From Marichromatium gracile (GTDB lineage Bacteria > Pseudomonadota > Gammaproteobacteria > Chromatiales > Chromatiaceae): a stretch of DNA of 64,000 bases. Position 1 is the stretch's first letter. Every line of letters begins with the position of its first letter. Below, in pieces: positions 35,935 to 50,067 of the stretch. A program made the translations under genes and the position numbers. The stretch is taken from positions 62,001 to 126,000 of the forward strand of contig NZ_SMDC01000005.1 of assembly GCF_004343155.1 (NCBI RefSeq), given 5' to 3'. The notes beneath the pieces were generated by a model. It was not told the DNA's origin. It saw only the letters and a list, made by a program, of their open reading frames with translations, and ran no database searches.

Positions 35935-38466
35935 GTGAACCCTCGCCGCGACCCTCGAGAAGCCATCGCACTGGACCAGGACTTCGCCATCGCGCTGGTC
36001 AACCAGCTGGTGGTGCCGGCCTTCGTGCTCGATGCCGATTGCCGGGTGGTGATCTGGAATGCGGCCTGCGAGCGGCTCACCGGGATGCGCGCCGCCGAGG
36101 TGATCGGCACTGCCGAGCACTGGCGCGCCTTCTACCGTGCCCCCAAGCCCTGTCTCGCCGACCTGTTGATACAGGGGCGACTCGATGAGCTCAGGGATCG
36201 CTACGACCTGGCCGTCGGCGAGGGGCTCGACGCGTCCGGTGCGGCCCATGTCGAGGGCTGGTGCGACATGCCGTTGCTGCACACCGAGCGCTATCTCGGA
36301 CTCGATGCCGGTCCCATTCGCGACGCCGAGGGGCGGCTGGTCGCGGTGGTCGAGACGCTGCGCGACCTCACCGAGCGCCAGCGTGCGCAGACGGCGTTGC
36401 AGCTCAATGCCAGCGTGTTCGAGAACTCGCAGGAAGGGATCGTCATCACCGATACCAGCTCGCGCATCCTCGACGTCAACGCCGCCTTCACCCGCGTGAC
36501 CGGTTATCCCCGCGAGGAGGTGCTCGGCCGCACCCCGGCGCTGCTCAAGTCGGGGCTGCAGGACGACCAGTTCTATCAGGAGATGTGGCATCGGCTGCGT
36601 GAGTTCGGTCAGTGGAGCGGCGAGATCTGGAATCGACGCCGATCGGGCGAGGTCTATCCCGAGATGCTGCGGGTCAACGCGGTGAAGGACGCCGAGGGCA
36701 CCCTGACCCACTATGTCGGCATGTTCTCCGACATCACCGATCTCAAGGATGCCCAGCGCCGGCTCGAGAGCCTGGCCAACTACGACGCCCTCACCAGCCT
36801 GCCCAACCGGGTGCTGCTCAGCGATCGGTTGCATCAGGCGCTGGCCAACGCCAAGCGGCGCGACCGGCTGGTGGCCATCTGTTTCCTCGATCTCGACGAC
36901 TTCAAGCTGGTCAACGATCATCACGGGCACGACGCCGGGGATCGCTTTCTCGTCGAGATCGCCAAGCGACTGGTGCGCACGGTGCGCGGTGGCGATACCG
37001 TCGCCCGACTCGGGGGGGACGAGTTCGTGCTCCTGATCACCGAGCTGCGCAACACCGATGAGCTGGATCTGGTGCTCGAGCGCACCCTCGAGACCATCGA
37101 TGCGCCCTTCGAGATCGACGGTATCCCGCTCGACGTCTCGGCGAGCATCGGGGTCACCCTCTATCCCTTCGACGACGCCGATCCCGACACCCTGCTGCGC
37201 CATGCCGACCAGGCCATGTACCAGGCCAAGCAGCTCGGTCGCAACCGCTACCAGCTCTTCGACATGGAGGCGGCGGCCAACGTCCAGCATCATCATCAGG
37301 AACTCGAGCGGATGCGCCGCGCCTTGCAGCACGGCGAGCTGCGCCTGTTCTATCAGCCCAAGGTCAACATGCGCACCGGCAAGGTGATCGGGGTCGAGGC
37401 GCTGATCCGCTGGCAGCACCCGGAACGCGGCATCCTCGCCCCGGCCGAGTTCCTGCCGCTGGTCGAGCAGAGTTCGCTGATCGTCGACATCGGCGAGTGG
37501 GTGCTGCACGAGGCGCTGGCGCAACTCGCCGAGTGGTCGCAGAAGGGTCACGAGCTCAACGTCAGTGTCAACATCGCCACCCGCCATTTCCAGCACATCG
37601 ACTTCGTGGCGCGGTTGCAGGCGATCCTGGCCGAATACCCCGGGGTGGCGCCCGAACGGCTCGAGCTCGAGATCCTCGAGAGCGTCGCGCTCGAGGACGT
37701 CGAGGCGATGCGCGCGGTGATCGCCGCCTGTCAGGCGATGGGGGTGCGTTTCGCGCTCGATGATTTCGGGACCGGTTATTCCTCGCTCAACTATCTCAAG
37801 CAGCTCCCGGCCGAGACCCTCAAGGTCGACCGCTCATTCGTGCGCGACATGCTCGACGACCAGGAGGATCTGGCGATCATCGAGGGGGTGATCGGGCTGG
37901 CCAGCGTGTTCGGCAAGGAGGTCATCGCCGAGGGCGTCGAGACCCCGGAACACGGCGTGATGCTGATGCGCATCGGCTGCGATCATGCCCAAGGGTACGC
38001 CATCGCCCGACCGATGCCGGCCGACTCGATGCTCGACTGGCTCAAGGGGTTCGAGCCGGATCCGCGCTGGCTGCTGGGGCGCGGCGGACAGGGCGAGCGC
38101 TTCGACCTGCCGCTGTTGCTGGCGCAGTACGATCACGTCAAGTGGGTCCGTCAGGTGATCGGTGCGCTCGATGCCGATGTCTCGGCGCTGCCGCTCGAGG
38201 ATCAGGCCGAGCAGTGTCGTCGACGTTTCGGCGTCTGGCTGGCCGGCGTCGGCCGTGACCGCTATGGCGAGCTACCCGAGTATGCCGAGATCGAGCGTAT
38301 CCATGCGCGCATGCACGAGGTCTCCACCGAGATCCTGCGGTTGCGTGTCAATGGTCAGTGGGAGGCGGCGCGGCTGCAGTGCATGGAGCTGATCGGGATG
38401 AAGCGCCAGATCCTCGCCAAGCTCGATTGCTTCCAGCGCGCCCTGGTCGACGGCAAGCGCGCCTGA
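35935..38466 (+). CDS. PAS-PAS-GGDEF-EAL protein with C-terminal CZB zinc-sensing domain
   Basis: 843 residues, soluble. Two PAS domains (about 15-135 and 155-275) are followed by GGDEF (360-364) with an intact RxxD inhibitory site (RGGD), and a complete EAL domain (EAL at 488-490, DDFGTGYSSLNYL, QGYAIARP). Residues about 715-835 look like a chemoreceptor zinc-binding (CZB) domain: HVKWVRQVIGAL, CRRRFGVWLAGVG and HARMHEVSTEIL. This combination suggests a cytoplasmic cyclic-di-GMP switch controlled by zinc and by a PAS ligand. GTG start at 35935 with GGAG eight bases upstream. Confidence 0.87.
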   Translation: MNPRRDPREAIALDQDFAIALVNQLVVPAFVLDADCRVVIWNAACERLTGMRAAEVIGTAEHWRAFYRAPKPCLADLLIQGRLDELRDRYDLAVGEGLDASGAAHVEGWCDMPLLHTERYLGLDAGPIRDAEGRLVAVVETLRDLTERQRAQTALQLNASVFENSQEGIVITDTSSRILDVNAAFTRVTGYPREEVLGRTPALLKSGLQDDQFYQEMWHRLREFGQWSGEIWNRRRSGEVYPEMLRVNAVKDAEGTLTHYVGMFSDITDLKDAQRRLESLANYDALTSLPNRVLLSDRLHQALANAKRRDRLVAICFLDLDDFKLVNDHHGHDAGDRFLVEIAKRLVRTVRGGDTVARLGGDEFVLLITELRNTDELDLVLERTLETIDAPFEIDGIPLDVSASIGVTLYPFDDADPDTLLRHADQAMYQAKQLGRNRYQLFDMEAAANVQHHHQELERMRRALQHGELRLFYQPKVNMRTGKVIGVEALIRWQHPERGILAPAEFLPLVEQSSLIVDIGEWVLHEALAQLAEWSQKGHELNVSVNIATRHFQHIDFVARLQAILAEYPGVAPERLELEILESVALEDVEAMRAVIAACQAMGVRFALDDFGTGYSSLNYLKQLPAETLKVDRSFVRDMLDDQEDLAIIEGVIGLASVFGKEVIAEGVETPEHGVMLMRIGCDHAQGYAIARPMPADSMLDWLKGFEPDPRWLLGRGGQGERFDLPLLLAQYDHVKWVRQVIGALDADVSALPLEDQAEQCRRRFGVWLAGVGRDRYGELPEYAEIERIHARMHEVSTEILRLRVNGQWEAARLQCMELIGMKRQILAKLDCFQRALVDGKRA

Positions 38467-38512
38467 GGGGGACGTCCCGGCGCCCCTGGTCGGGAGCGCC
38501 GGGGCGAGAGGT

Positions 38513-39178
38513 TCAGCCGGCGGCGTCGATGATGCGCGGCCCGGACAGCGGCACGTCGTCGAGCCGGGCCTGGTCCTGATCATCGAGCCTGAGCCGTCCC
38601 TGCGCGAACCAGCGCACCACCGTCGGATAGATGATGTGCTCCTGCTTCAGCACCCGTGCCGCGAGGCGCTCGGCATCGTCGTCCGCCTCGACGGCGACGC
38701 GCGCCTGCAGCACCACCGGGCCGCCGTCGAGTTCGGCGGTGACGAAGTGGACGCTGGCGCCGTGCTCGCGCTCACCGGCGTCGAGCGCGCGCTGGTGGGT
38801 GTGCAGCCCACGATACTTCGGCAGCAGTGAGGGGTGGATGTTGAGCAGCCGCCCGCGGTGTGCGGCGACGAACGCCGGGGTGAGGATGCGCATGAAGCCG
38901 GCGAGCACCACCAGTCCGGGATCGTAATCCGCGATCAACCCGGTGAGCGCGGCATCGTAGTCGGCGCGCTCGGCATAGTCGCGATGATCGAGCACTGCGG
39001 TGGCGATGCCATGGCGCCGGGCGCGTTCGAGTCCGCCCGCATCGGCGCGGTTGCTGATCACCGCGACGATGCGGATCGGCAGCTCACCGCGCGCCTGGCC
39101 GTCGATCAGCGCCTGCAGATTGCTCCCGCCACCGGAGATCAGCACCACCACCGGGAGTGCTTGCTGCGCCTCACCCAT
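38513..39178 (-). CDS. purN: Phosphoribosylglycinamide formyltransferase 1 PurN
   Basis: 221-residue enzyme transferring a formyl group from 10-formyl-tetrahydrofolate to GAR in purine synthesis. Family signatures: [16 protein letters not shown] at the start, the catalytic block [20 protein letters not shown] (Asn-x-His), and [14 protein letters not shown] with the catalytic Asp. Its ATG overlaps the end of purM by 8 bp, the standard purM-purN arrangement. Length is normal. Confidence 0.96.
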   Translation of the reverse strand: MGEAQQALPVVVLISGGGSNLQALIDGQARGELPIRIVAVISNRADAGGLERARRHGIATAVLDHRDYAERADYDAALTGLIADYDPGLVVLAGFMRILTPAFVAAHRGRLLNIHPSLLPKYRGLHTHQRALDAGEREHGASVHFVTAELDGGPVVLQARVAVEADDDAERLAARVLKQEHIIYPTVVRWFAQGRLRLDDQDQARLDDVPLSGPRIIDAAG

Positions 39179-40244
39179 CGGTCCGCGTGCCCTCGTAGTG
39201 CACCTCCGGCGCGCCTTCGGCCTGCTCGATGCGACCGATGGTCCAGGCCTGTTCGCCGGCGTTGGCGAGCAGCGCCATGGTCTCGTCGTGGTCCTCGGCG
39301 GCGACGCAGACGATCATGCCGATGCCGCAGTTGAAGGTGCGCAGCATCTCCTGCTCACTGATCCCGCCGGCCTGCTGCAGCCAGTCGAACACCGCCGGAC
39401 GCTGCCAGGCGTCGAGATCGATCACCGCGCGGGTGTCCTCGGGCAGCACCCGCGGCAGGTTCTCGGTGAGACCGCCGCCGGTGATGTGCGAGAGCGCGTG
39501 CACCCGCAGGGTACGGATCAGCGGCAGGATCGCGGGGATGTAGATGCGCGTCGGCGCCATCAGTCGCTCGGCGAGCGTCGCCTCGTCGAACGGCGCCTGG
39601 AGATCGACGCCGCTGACCTCGATGACCTTGCGGATCAGCGAGTAGCCGTTGGAGTGCGGCCCGGAGGAGGCGAGGCCGATGAGCACGTCGCCGGGACGCA
39701 CCCGCTCGGGGAGGATCAGCTCGGATTTCTCGGCGATGCCGACGCAGAAGCCGGCGAGATCGTAGTCGCCGGCGCCGTACATGCCGGGCATCTCCGCCGT
39801 CTCGCCGCCGGTGAGGGCGCAGCCGGCCAGCTCGCAGCCGCGGGCGATGCCGCCGACCACGGTGCTGGCAACCTCGACGTCGAGCTTGGCGGTGGCGTAG
39901 TAGTCGAGGAAGAACAGCGGCTCGGCGCCGCTGACCAGGATGTCGTTGGCGCACATCGCCACCAGGTCGATGCCGATGCCGTCATGACGATCGAGCTCGA
40001 TGGCCAGGCGCAGCTTGGTGCCGACACCGTCGGTACCCGAGACCAGGACCGGCTCGCGGTACTGACCGAGCGGCAGCTCGAAGAGTGCGCCGAAACCGCC
40101 GAGACCGGTGACCACGCCGGGACGGCTGGTGCGCGCGGCGAGCGGCTTGATGCGCTCGACGAGTTCGGCCCCGGCGTCGATGTCGACACCGGCGTCACGG
40201 TAATTGAGCGAAGGGGAGGGGTTTTGAGTGGGATCCTGCGTCAC
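39171..40244 (-). CDS. purM: Phosphoribosylformylglycinamidine cyclo-ligase PurM
   Basis: 357-residue AIR synthetase (fifth step of purine synthesis). It begins [20 protein letters not shown] and contains [34 protein letters not shown] and [13 protein letters not shown], all typical of PurM. The start is GTG at 40244 with GGAG seven bases upstream. Transcribed divergently from the CDP-alcohol phosphatidyltransferase gene across a 238-bp region that contains no visible PurR-type palindrome. Confidence 0.96.
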   Translation of the reverse strand: MTQDPTQNPSPSLNYRDAGVDIDAGAELVERIKPLAARTSRPGVVTGLGGFGALFELPLGQYREPVLVSGTDGVGTKLRLAIELDRHDGIGIDLVAMCANDILVSGAEPLFFLDYYATAKLDVEVASTVVGGIARGCELAGCALTGGETAEMPGMYGAGDYDLAGFCVGIAEKSELILPERVRPGDVLIGLASSGPHSNGYSLIRKVIEVSGVDLQAPFDEATLAERLMAPTRIYIPAILPLIRTLRVHALSHITGGGLTENLPRVLPEDTRAVIDLDAWQRPAVFDWLQQAGGISEQEMLRTFNCGIGMIVCVAAEDHDETMALLANAGEQAWTIGRIEQAEGAPEVHYEGTRTDG

Positions 40245-40482
40245 GCTGGGGCTCCGTTGAGTGTGCCAGGGCGCGATTGTATACCGTCAGCGCCCGGTAT
40301 AACTTGGAGAGTCTCCGGGGCTCGGGTAGGATGCGAGCCGCCCGGGCGGGGCGGTGTCCTCCGCGGTGTCCCGGAGCGTGGCATGGGGCGCGTTGGGCTG
40401 TTCGTGAAAGCCCTTCAAAATCAGTGGTCTGGCGCGACCTTTCGGTGTTTCAGTTGGTTGCGATCAGGGTCAGGACAGACAG

Positions 40483-41040
40483 GTGAAGCTCAGAGATCTT
40501 CCCAATATCATCAGTGTGATGCGGCTGGTGGCGGTGGCGCCGGTCGTCTATCTGCTGCTCATCGGCGAGTTCGGCTGGGCGCTGGCGCTGTTCGCCTTCG
40601 CCGGGATCTCCGACGGGCTCGACGGTTTCCTGGCCAAGCATTACGGCTGGCAGACCCGGCTCGGCGGCATCCTCGACCCGCTCGCCGATAAGGCGCTGCT
40701 GGTGTGCTGCTTCCTGGTGCTGGGGTCGCTCGGCGCCATTCCGGTGTGGCTGGTGGTCGCGGTGGTGTTCCGCGATCTGCTGATCGTGGTCGGCGCGGTG
40801 CTCTACAACTATCGCGTCGAGACCGTAGAGGCGGCGCCCTTGCCGGCGAGCAAGCTCAACACCCTGCTGCAGATCCTGCTGGTGGTGCTGGTGATCATGG
40901 ATGCCGGTCCCTTCCCGCTGCCCGAGCTGTTGATCCAGTCGTTGGTCTGGGGCTGTCTGGCCACGGTGCTGGTCAGTGGCGCCCAGTATGTCTGGGTGTG
41001 GGGGCGCAAGGCTGCGGTGCGTGGCGCGCATCACGACTGA
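40483..41040 (+). CDS. CDP-alcohol phosphatidyltransferase family protein
   Basis: 185-residue membrane enzyme with about five or six helices. The catalytic motif is recognisable as SDGLDGFLAKHYGW...GGILDPLADK: Asp44, Asp47, Asp65 and Asp69 fit the D-x2-DG-x2-AR-x8-G-x3-D-x3-D pattern, but the usual Arg is Lys52. It most resembles PgsA-type phosphatidylglycerophosphate synthases, which attach glycerol-3-phosphate to CDP-diacylglycerol. GTG start at 40483 (MKLRDLPNIISVMRL). It converges with hda. Confidence 0.85.
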   Translation: MKLRDLPNIISVMRLVAVAPVVYLLLIGEFGWALALFAFAGISDGLDGFLAKHYGWQTRLGGILDPLADKALLVCCFLVLGSLGAIPVWLVVAVVFRDLLIVVGAVLYNYRVETVEAAPLPASKLNTLLQILLVVLVIMDAGPFPLPELLIQSLVWGCLATVLVSGAQYVWVWGRKAAVRGAHHD

Positions 41041-41047
41041 CCCGGGC

Positions 41048-43610
<2,563 letters not shown>

Positions 43611-43961
43611 GAGCGGGTGTCCGGTACGGCGAGGGGCCAAGATAGGAGGTGGCTGGGGGCGGCGCGCCAGCGGGTCGGGAGCAGGTGGGGCAGTGTGGCT
43701 CGCCGGCTGGTGGTGTGTCGCTGGATGTCGCGGGACGCTGGCCGATCCTTCGTGTGTCCGAGTATGGCAGTCTTAGCAGTGTGCTCACTGGCTCGCAAGC
43801 ATGAGGCTGAAGAGCTGCGAGCTGGCGCTCAGCATCGGGATCGGGTGATTTATCATTTTTGCCGATCTTTTTTATCGAAATAATCGATTTTAACTTTCCA
43901 TTGCCCATCCTCCAATCTGAGTTGCACCGCAGCAGAATCGCTACAGCGTCGTGGAGATCAG
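43611..43961. promoter_or_regulatory. Divergent promoter region between cpdA-like gene and rubrerythrin
   Basis: About 350 bases without a supportable gene. The part from 43845 to 43920 is strikingly AT-rich and contains the partial palindrome ATCGAAATAATCGAT (43875-43889), placed where a regulator of the rubrerythrin gene could bind. I cannot assign a known operator. Confidence 0.4.
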
Positions 43962-44381
43962 ATGCAACTCAAGGGCAGCAAGACCGAGCAGAGCCTGATC
44001 CAGGCCTTCATCGCCGAGTCCCAGGCCAATCGTCGCTATCTGTACTTTGCCGCCAAGGCCGATATCGAGGGCTATGGCGAGATCGCCATGCTGTTTCGCT
44101 CGGCCGCGGAAGGCGAAACCGGTCATGCGCTCGGCCATCTGGAGTATCTCGAGCCGGTCGGTGATCCGGTCACCGGATTACCGATCGGGACGACCGTCGA
44201 CAACCTCCGCGCCTCCATCGCCGGGGAACAGGTCGAGTCCACCGAGATGTATCCACGGCTGGCGCGGCTGGCGCGTGACGAGGGCTTTGACGAGATCGCC
44301 GACTGGTTCGAGACCCTGGCCCAGGCCGAGCGTACCCACATCAACCGCTTTCGTCAGGTGCTCGCCCACCTCGAGCCCTGA
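43962..44381 (+). CDS. Rubrerythrin-family ferritin-like protein without rubredoxin domain
   Basis: 139-residue four-helix di-iron protein. Likely ligands follow the rubrerythrin pattern: Glu19 ([10 protein letters not shown]), Glu52 with His55 ([10 protein letters not shown]), Glu89 (AGEQVEST) and Glu123 with His126 (AERTHINRF). The C-terminal rubredoxin domain of classical rubrerythrin is absent, so electrons must come from a separate donor. Probably a peroxidase protecting against hydrogen peroxide, by family knowledge. ATG at 43962; AT-rich promoter region upstream. Confidence 0.9.
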   Translation: MQLKGSKTEQSLIQAFIAESQANRRYLYFAAKADIEGYGEIAMLFRSAAEGETGHALGHLEYLEPVGDPVTGLPIGTTVDNLRASIAGEQVESTEMYPRLARLARDEGFDEIADWFETLAQAERTHINRFRQVLAHLEP

Positions 44382-44472
44382 GCGGGTGCCGGGTTCGGCA
44401 GTGGGTCGTCTCTGTGGTTACAATCCTTCCGGCATCGCAGGCAATCGAGCGGTGCGTGAAGGAGTCTCAACG

Positions 44473-44754
44473 ATGCACCCACACCATTCCACGGGGCGCC
44501 GCCGATCTGCGTTGTCGTTGCTGCTGATGGCAGCGCTGCTTGCCGGTTGCGCCAGTCAGCCGAGTATCGACACCAACAAGGAACTCCCCGTTGGCTGTCT
44601 CGCCAAGCCCGATCCCGGTCCCTGTCGCGCGGCCCAGACGCGCTTCTTCTACGACTATCGCGACAATCGCTGCAAGCCCTTCCGCTATGGTGGCTGCGAC
44701 GGTCGGGTCCCGTTCGAGACCCTGGCCGAGTGTCGCTCCTTCTGTGAACCCTGA
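44473..44754 (+). CDS. Lipoprotein with a Kunitz (BPTI-type) inhibitor domain
   Basis: 93 residues. A lipoprotein signal peptide ends at the lipobox LLAGC (Cys26); the +2 residue is Ala, so outer-membrane sorting is expected. Residues 42-91 carry six cysteines at 42, 51, 67, 75, 87 and 91. The spacings 8-15-7-11-3 match the Kunitz/BPTI pattern (8-15-7-12-3) save one residue. The FxYGGC element is present. The residue after the second Cys, the P1 position, is Arg52, which would suit trypsin-like proteases. AAGGAG precedes the ATG by nine bases. Kunitz domains are mainly animal proteins, so this is notable. Confidence 0.85.
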   Translation: MHPHHSTGRRRSALSLLLMAALLAGCASQPSIDTNKELPVGCLAKPDPGPCRAAQTRFFYDYRDNRCKPFRYGGCDGRVPFETLAECRSFCEP

Positions 44755-44781
44755 TGCCGCGCGTGCGACCTGGGCTCGCCG

Positions 44782-46197
44782 CTAGATCCCGCCGATGCGC
44801 AGTCGTTGTCCGGGATGGATCTCGTTGTCGTCCGGCGCGAGCTGGTTGAGTGCACGGAGCTGGGAGACGGTGAGACCGTTTTCCAGTGCTACGCGGTAGA
44901 GGGTCTCGTTCGGCTGCACGACGTGATAGCGCGTCTGGGGTTTCGACTCGGCGCGCTGCGTGCTGGCCACCCGGGGGGGCGTCGGCGGGGTGCGCGAGAC
45001 CACCACCGGGATCGCCGGCGGGTGGCTGGCGATGCGCTTCAGGCTGCCCGCGGGCAGCCACACGGTGGTGCCGGCCGGGATCGGGCGGCTGCCCGAGACC
45101 AGTCGCTTGCGCCAGTGCAGGTTGAGTGAGGCGAGCTGGCTCGGTGAGACCGTGTAATGGCTGGCCAGGCGGGTCAGCGGCAGGCTGTGACGCAGCACCA
45201 GGCGGTCGTGACGCCAGGGCTGTTCGTAGGCCAGGCCCTCGGGGAAGTAGCGCCTGGCATGCATGGCGACCTCGCGCGCGGCGACGAACTCGGCGTAGAA
45301 GTTACGCGAGGCAAAGCCGAAGTAGCGACCGTCGTACTCCTCGACGATCCGACCGATGTCATCGCCATATCTGGCCTTGGCCTTGGCCATGCCGCCCTGG
45401 CCGTGGTTGTAGGAGGTGATCGCCAGCGGCCAACTGCCGAGCTTGCGCTGGGCCTGGGCGAGATAGCGTGCGGCGCCGTCGGCGGCGAGGATGGGGTCGA
45501 AGCGCTCGTCGACGTGACGGTCGACGGTCATGAACAAGCGTCCGGTGGCGGGCATGAACTGCCACACCCCGCCGGCGCCGACGCTCGAGCGGGCGTGGGT
45601 CTGAAAGGAGGACTCGACGTGCGGCAGATAGGCCAGGTCCTCGGGCACGCCGTGGGCCTGCATGATCTCGCGGAAGATCTGGTCGTAGCGCCCGCTGATC
45701 TCGACCCCGCGCTTGAAGCGCTCGCGCAGTCCGCGCTGCGAGCGTACCCGCTCATCGGCCCCGAACACCGCCTCGCGACCAGCGGCCTCCTCGAACTGCG
45801 CGAGCAGCTGGCGATCGGCGCGTGCCAGCGAGCGCTGCTCGCGCAGCGCCGCCTCGAGCGCGCGCACTCGATCGGCATGATGACGCTTGCGCGCGGCGAT
45901 CCAGTCGCGCTGGGCCTGGGTGTAGGACTCGGCGCTGGCGCCGGGCAGGGTGGCGACCTCGTAGATCACCCCCAGGTGCCGGTCGTCGTGGAACACCACC
46001 TGGTCGCGTCGCCAGATCCCATAGACATGACGCCAGAAGTCGACGTTGTCGGCGATCTCCTCGGGGACCGGAAAGGTCTCCGAGCCATAGTGACCGTGCT
46101 GCCCGGTGGTGGCGCAGCCGGAGAGCGCGAGCAGGGCGAGGATGAGTGCGCCCAGCGTCCAGCGCGGGCGGCAACGGCGAGCGGCATCGGGTCGCAT
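44782..46197 (-). CDS. mltD: Membrane-bound lytic murein transglycosylase D (MltD-like) with LysM
   Basis: 471-residue outer-membrane lipoprotein cleaving peptidoglycan glycan strands. The lipobox is LALSGC. The SLT domain (about 170-290) has the catalytic Glu in PHVESSFQ, then GAGGVWQFMPATGRLF and YNHGQGGM. A C-terminal LysM repeat (YHVVQPNETLYRVALENGLT) binds peptidoglycan; a weaker LysM-like piece (HYTVSPSQLASLNL) lies before it. ATG 46197 has AGGAG nine bases upstream. It converges with the Kunitz lipoprotein gene, 27 bp apart. Confidence 0.92.
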   Translation of the reverse strand: MRPDAARRCRPRWTLGALILALLALSGCATTGQHGHYGSETFPVPEEIADNVDFWRHVYGIWRRDQVVFHDDRHLGVIYEVATLPGASAESYTQAQRDWIAARKRHHADRVRALEAALREQRSLARADRQLLAQFEEAAGREAVFGADERVRSQRGLRERFKRGVEISGRYDQIFREIMQAHGVPEDLAYLPHVESSFQTHARSSVGAGGVWQFMPATGRLFMTVDRHVDERFDPILAADGAARYLAQAQRKLGSWPLAITSYNHGQGGMAKAKARYGDDIGRIVEEYDGRYFGFASRNFYAEFVAAREVAMHARRYFPEGLAYEQPWRHDRLVLRHSLPLTRLASHYTVSPSQLASLNLHWRKRLVSGSRPIPAGTTVWLPAGSLKRIASHPPAIPVVVSRTPPTPPRVASTQRAESKPQTRYHVVQPNETLYRVALENGLTVSQLRALNQLAPDDNEIHPGQRLRIGGI

Positions 46198-46414
46198 GGT
46201 CGGCGGCTCCTGTGGTCATCGAAGGCCCGCGGACGGGCCCGTCGTCGGGGAGGGGAGAGACGGCGTCCAGTACCCTGGAGCGCATGGTGCAAGCCTAAAG
46301 TCTCGCCCGGGAGTCGCATCAGGTGCAATCGGCAAAACCCCCTAATTTCGAAGGTGCCGGACAGGTCGGTGGTGCGTGCGCCTCGGCCCGCGGGAGAGGA
46401 GCGCGCTCGGCGGT

Positions 46415-47023
46415 TCAGTCGAGCGGTTGTGTGCCCTGGGTCAGTGGATCGATGCCATGGTCCTGCAGCAGGGTCACCAGCCGGATCAGCGGCAGTCCGA
46501 TCAGCGCGTTGGGGTCCTCGCCCTCGAGCCGCTCGAACAGGGCGATGCCAAGCCCCTCTGACTTGAAGCTGCCGGCGCTGGAGAAGGGACGCTCGCGCGC
46601 GACATAGCCGGCGATCTGCGCCTCGGTGAGCGCGCGCATATGGACCCGGAAGGGTTCGACCAGGGTCTGGGCGCGGCCGCTGGCGGCATCGAGCAGACAG
46701 AGACCGGTCTGGAAGGTGACGGCGCGCCCGGCGCAGAGGCTGAGCTGTGCGATCGCCGCCTCGTGGCCGCCGGGCTTGCCGAGGATCTGGCCGTCGATGC
46801 TCGCGACCTGATCCGAGCCGATGATCAGCGCCTCGGGGTGAGCGGCGGCGACGGCGCGGGCCTTGGCCTCGGCCAGACGCATCACCAGGGCCTGGGCGGG
46901 CTCGTCGGGGAGGGGGCGTTCGTCGACCTCGGGGGCGGCGGTGGCGAAGGCGAGTCCGAGACGCTCCAGCAGGGCGCGGCGGAAGGGTGAGGTGGAGGCG
47001 AGGATGAGCTTGGGTTGGGACAT
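46415..47023 (-). CDS. Maf-family nucleoside triphosphate pyrophosphatase (YceF type)
   Basis: 202-residue Maf protein. The start PKLILASTSPFRRALLERLG and the AAPEVDE segment match the YceF (7-methyl-GTP pyrophosphatase) subgroup rather than YhdE, which has other residues around SxRR. Also present are IIGSDQVASIDGQILGKPG and GSFKSEGLGI. It removes modified nucleotides from the pool. Located downstream of ftsH on the same strand, behind a strong hairpin, so probably transcribed separately. Confidence 0.9.
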   Translation of the reverse strand: MSQPKLILASTSPFRRALLERLGLAFATAAPEVDERPLPDEPAQALVMRLAEAKARAVAAAHPEALIIGSDQVASIDGQILGKPGGHEAAIAQLSLCAGRAVTFQTGLCLLDAASGRAQTLVEPFRVHMRALTEAQIAGYVARERPFSSAGSFKSEGLGIALFERLEGEDPNALIGLPLIRLVTLLQDHGIDPLTQGTQPLD

Positions 47024-47081
47024 GATGGATGCGTGCTCCGGCAGAGGATTGGGTGCAGGAGCGCGATGCTATCACCCGGTC

Positions 47082-47114
47082 ACCGGGCGCCGCGATCGTC
47101 TCGCGGCGCCCGGT
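47082..47114 (-). terminator. Strong 14-bp hairpin downstream of ftsH
   Basis: Perfect inverted repeat ACCGGGCGCCGCGA (47082-47095) with its complement at 47101-47114, around a 5-base loop, 38 bases past the ftsH stop. No T-run follows on the minus strand. Likely an end-of-gene hairpin that separates ftsH from the Maf gene. Confidence 0.55.
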
Positions 47115-47151
47115 TCGGGTCGACACGCCCGGTGGGGCGTGCCGGGTCGGA

Positions 47152-49080
<1,929 letters not shown>

Positions 49081-49266
49081 GCGAGCCTTCGTCCTCGTTG
49101 ACCAAATACAGCGTGCGCGATGCCCGATGCCGGGCCGTTGTCCGGTTAGATCGGGGCATGGAGCCGAAATCCAACGCGCCTCGGGCGCTCGGCCCGTACC
49201 GTGGTCAGAGCCTACCATAGGCGTCGGGGTTCCCGGACGGGGATGAGGGATGAGGAGGGGGATGGG

Positions 49267-50067
49267 GTGCGTCTGGCGGTCGTGGTGTTGCTGGTCTGGT
49301 GCGGTGCGGCGCTGTTCGCGCCCTGGCTGGTCGAGGCGCCGAATCGGGTCGAGCTCAGGGCGATGCTCGCCGGGCCGATGCCGGGGGCGCCGCTCGGGAC
49401 CGATGATCTGGGGCGCCCGGTCCACGAGCGACTGCTGGTCGGTGCGCGGGTCTCGCTGCTGGTCGGGGTCGGGGTGGTGGCCTTCGCCGCGAGTCTCGGC
49501 ACCCTGGTCGGGCTCGTCGCCGGGCTGCTCGGCGGCTGGGTGGACCGGTTGGTGGTCAGGCTGATCGATCTGTTCCTCGCCTTTCCGGGGATCCTGCTGG
49601 CGATTGCCTTGGCCGGTCTGCTCGGCCCCGGGCTCGACAACCTGGTGATCGCGCTGACCGTGGTCGGCTGGGTCGGCTATGCGCGGCTGGCGCGTGCCCA
49701 GGCGCTGACCCTGGCCGGGCGCGAGCACGTCCTCGCCGCGCGCGCCCTCGGCTGCGGTACCTGGCGCATCCTCTGGCGCCATCTGTTGCCGCTGGCGCTC
49801 GCGCCGCTGCTGGTCGAGGCCACCTTCGGCATCGCCGCGGCGATCGTCGCCGAGGCCGGGCTCTCCTTCCTCGGGCTCGGCATCCAGCCGCCCGATGCCT
49901 CCTGGGGCAGCATGTTGCGCGATGGCGTCTCCTATCTGCTGGTCGCCCCGCATCTGGTGATCGCCCCCGGCGTGGCGCTGTTCGCCGTGACCCTCGCCGT
50001 CAACCTGGTCGGTGACTGGCTGCGTGATCGGCTCGATGTGCGGACACGCGCTCGGGATGTCATGTGA
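49267..50067 (+). CDS. Orphan Opp/Dpp-type ABC transporter permease (C component)
   Basis: 266-residue inner-membrane permease with about six helices. It matches OppC/Dpp[25 protein letters not shown] near residue 45, and the EAA loop [20 protein letters not shown] that docks the ATPase. [17 protein letters not shown] is also classical. GTG 49267 is preferred over ATG 49243 because AGGAGGGG lies six bases before it. The usual partners (B permease, ATPases, binding protein) are absent on both sides in the window, so it may be a lone remnant or its partners are elsewhere. Its stop is adjacent to repeat R3. Confidence 0.8.
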   Translation: MRLAVVVLLVWCGAALFAPWLVEAPNRVELRAMLAGPMPGAPLGTDDLGRPVHERLLVGARVSLLVGVGVVAFAASLGTLVGLVAGLLGGWVDRLVVRLIDLFLAFPGILLAIALAGLLGPGLDNLVIALTVVGWVGYARLARAQALTLAGREHVLAARALGCGTWRILWRHLLPLALAPLLVEATFGIAAAIVAEAGLSFLGLGIQPPDASWGSMLRDGVSYLLVAPHLVIAPGVALFAVTLAVNLVGDWLRDRLDVRTRARDVM

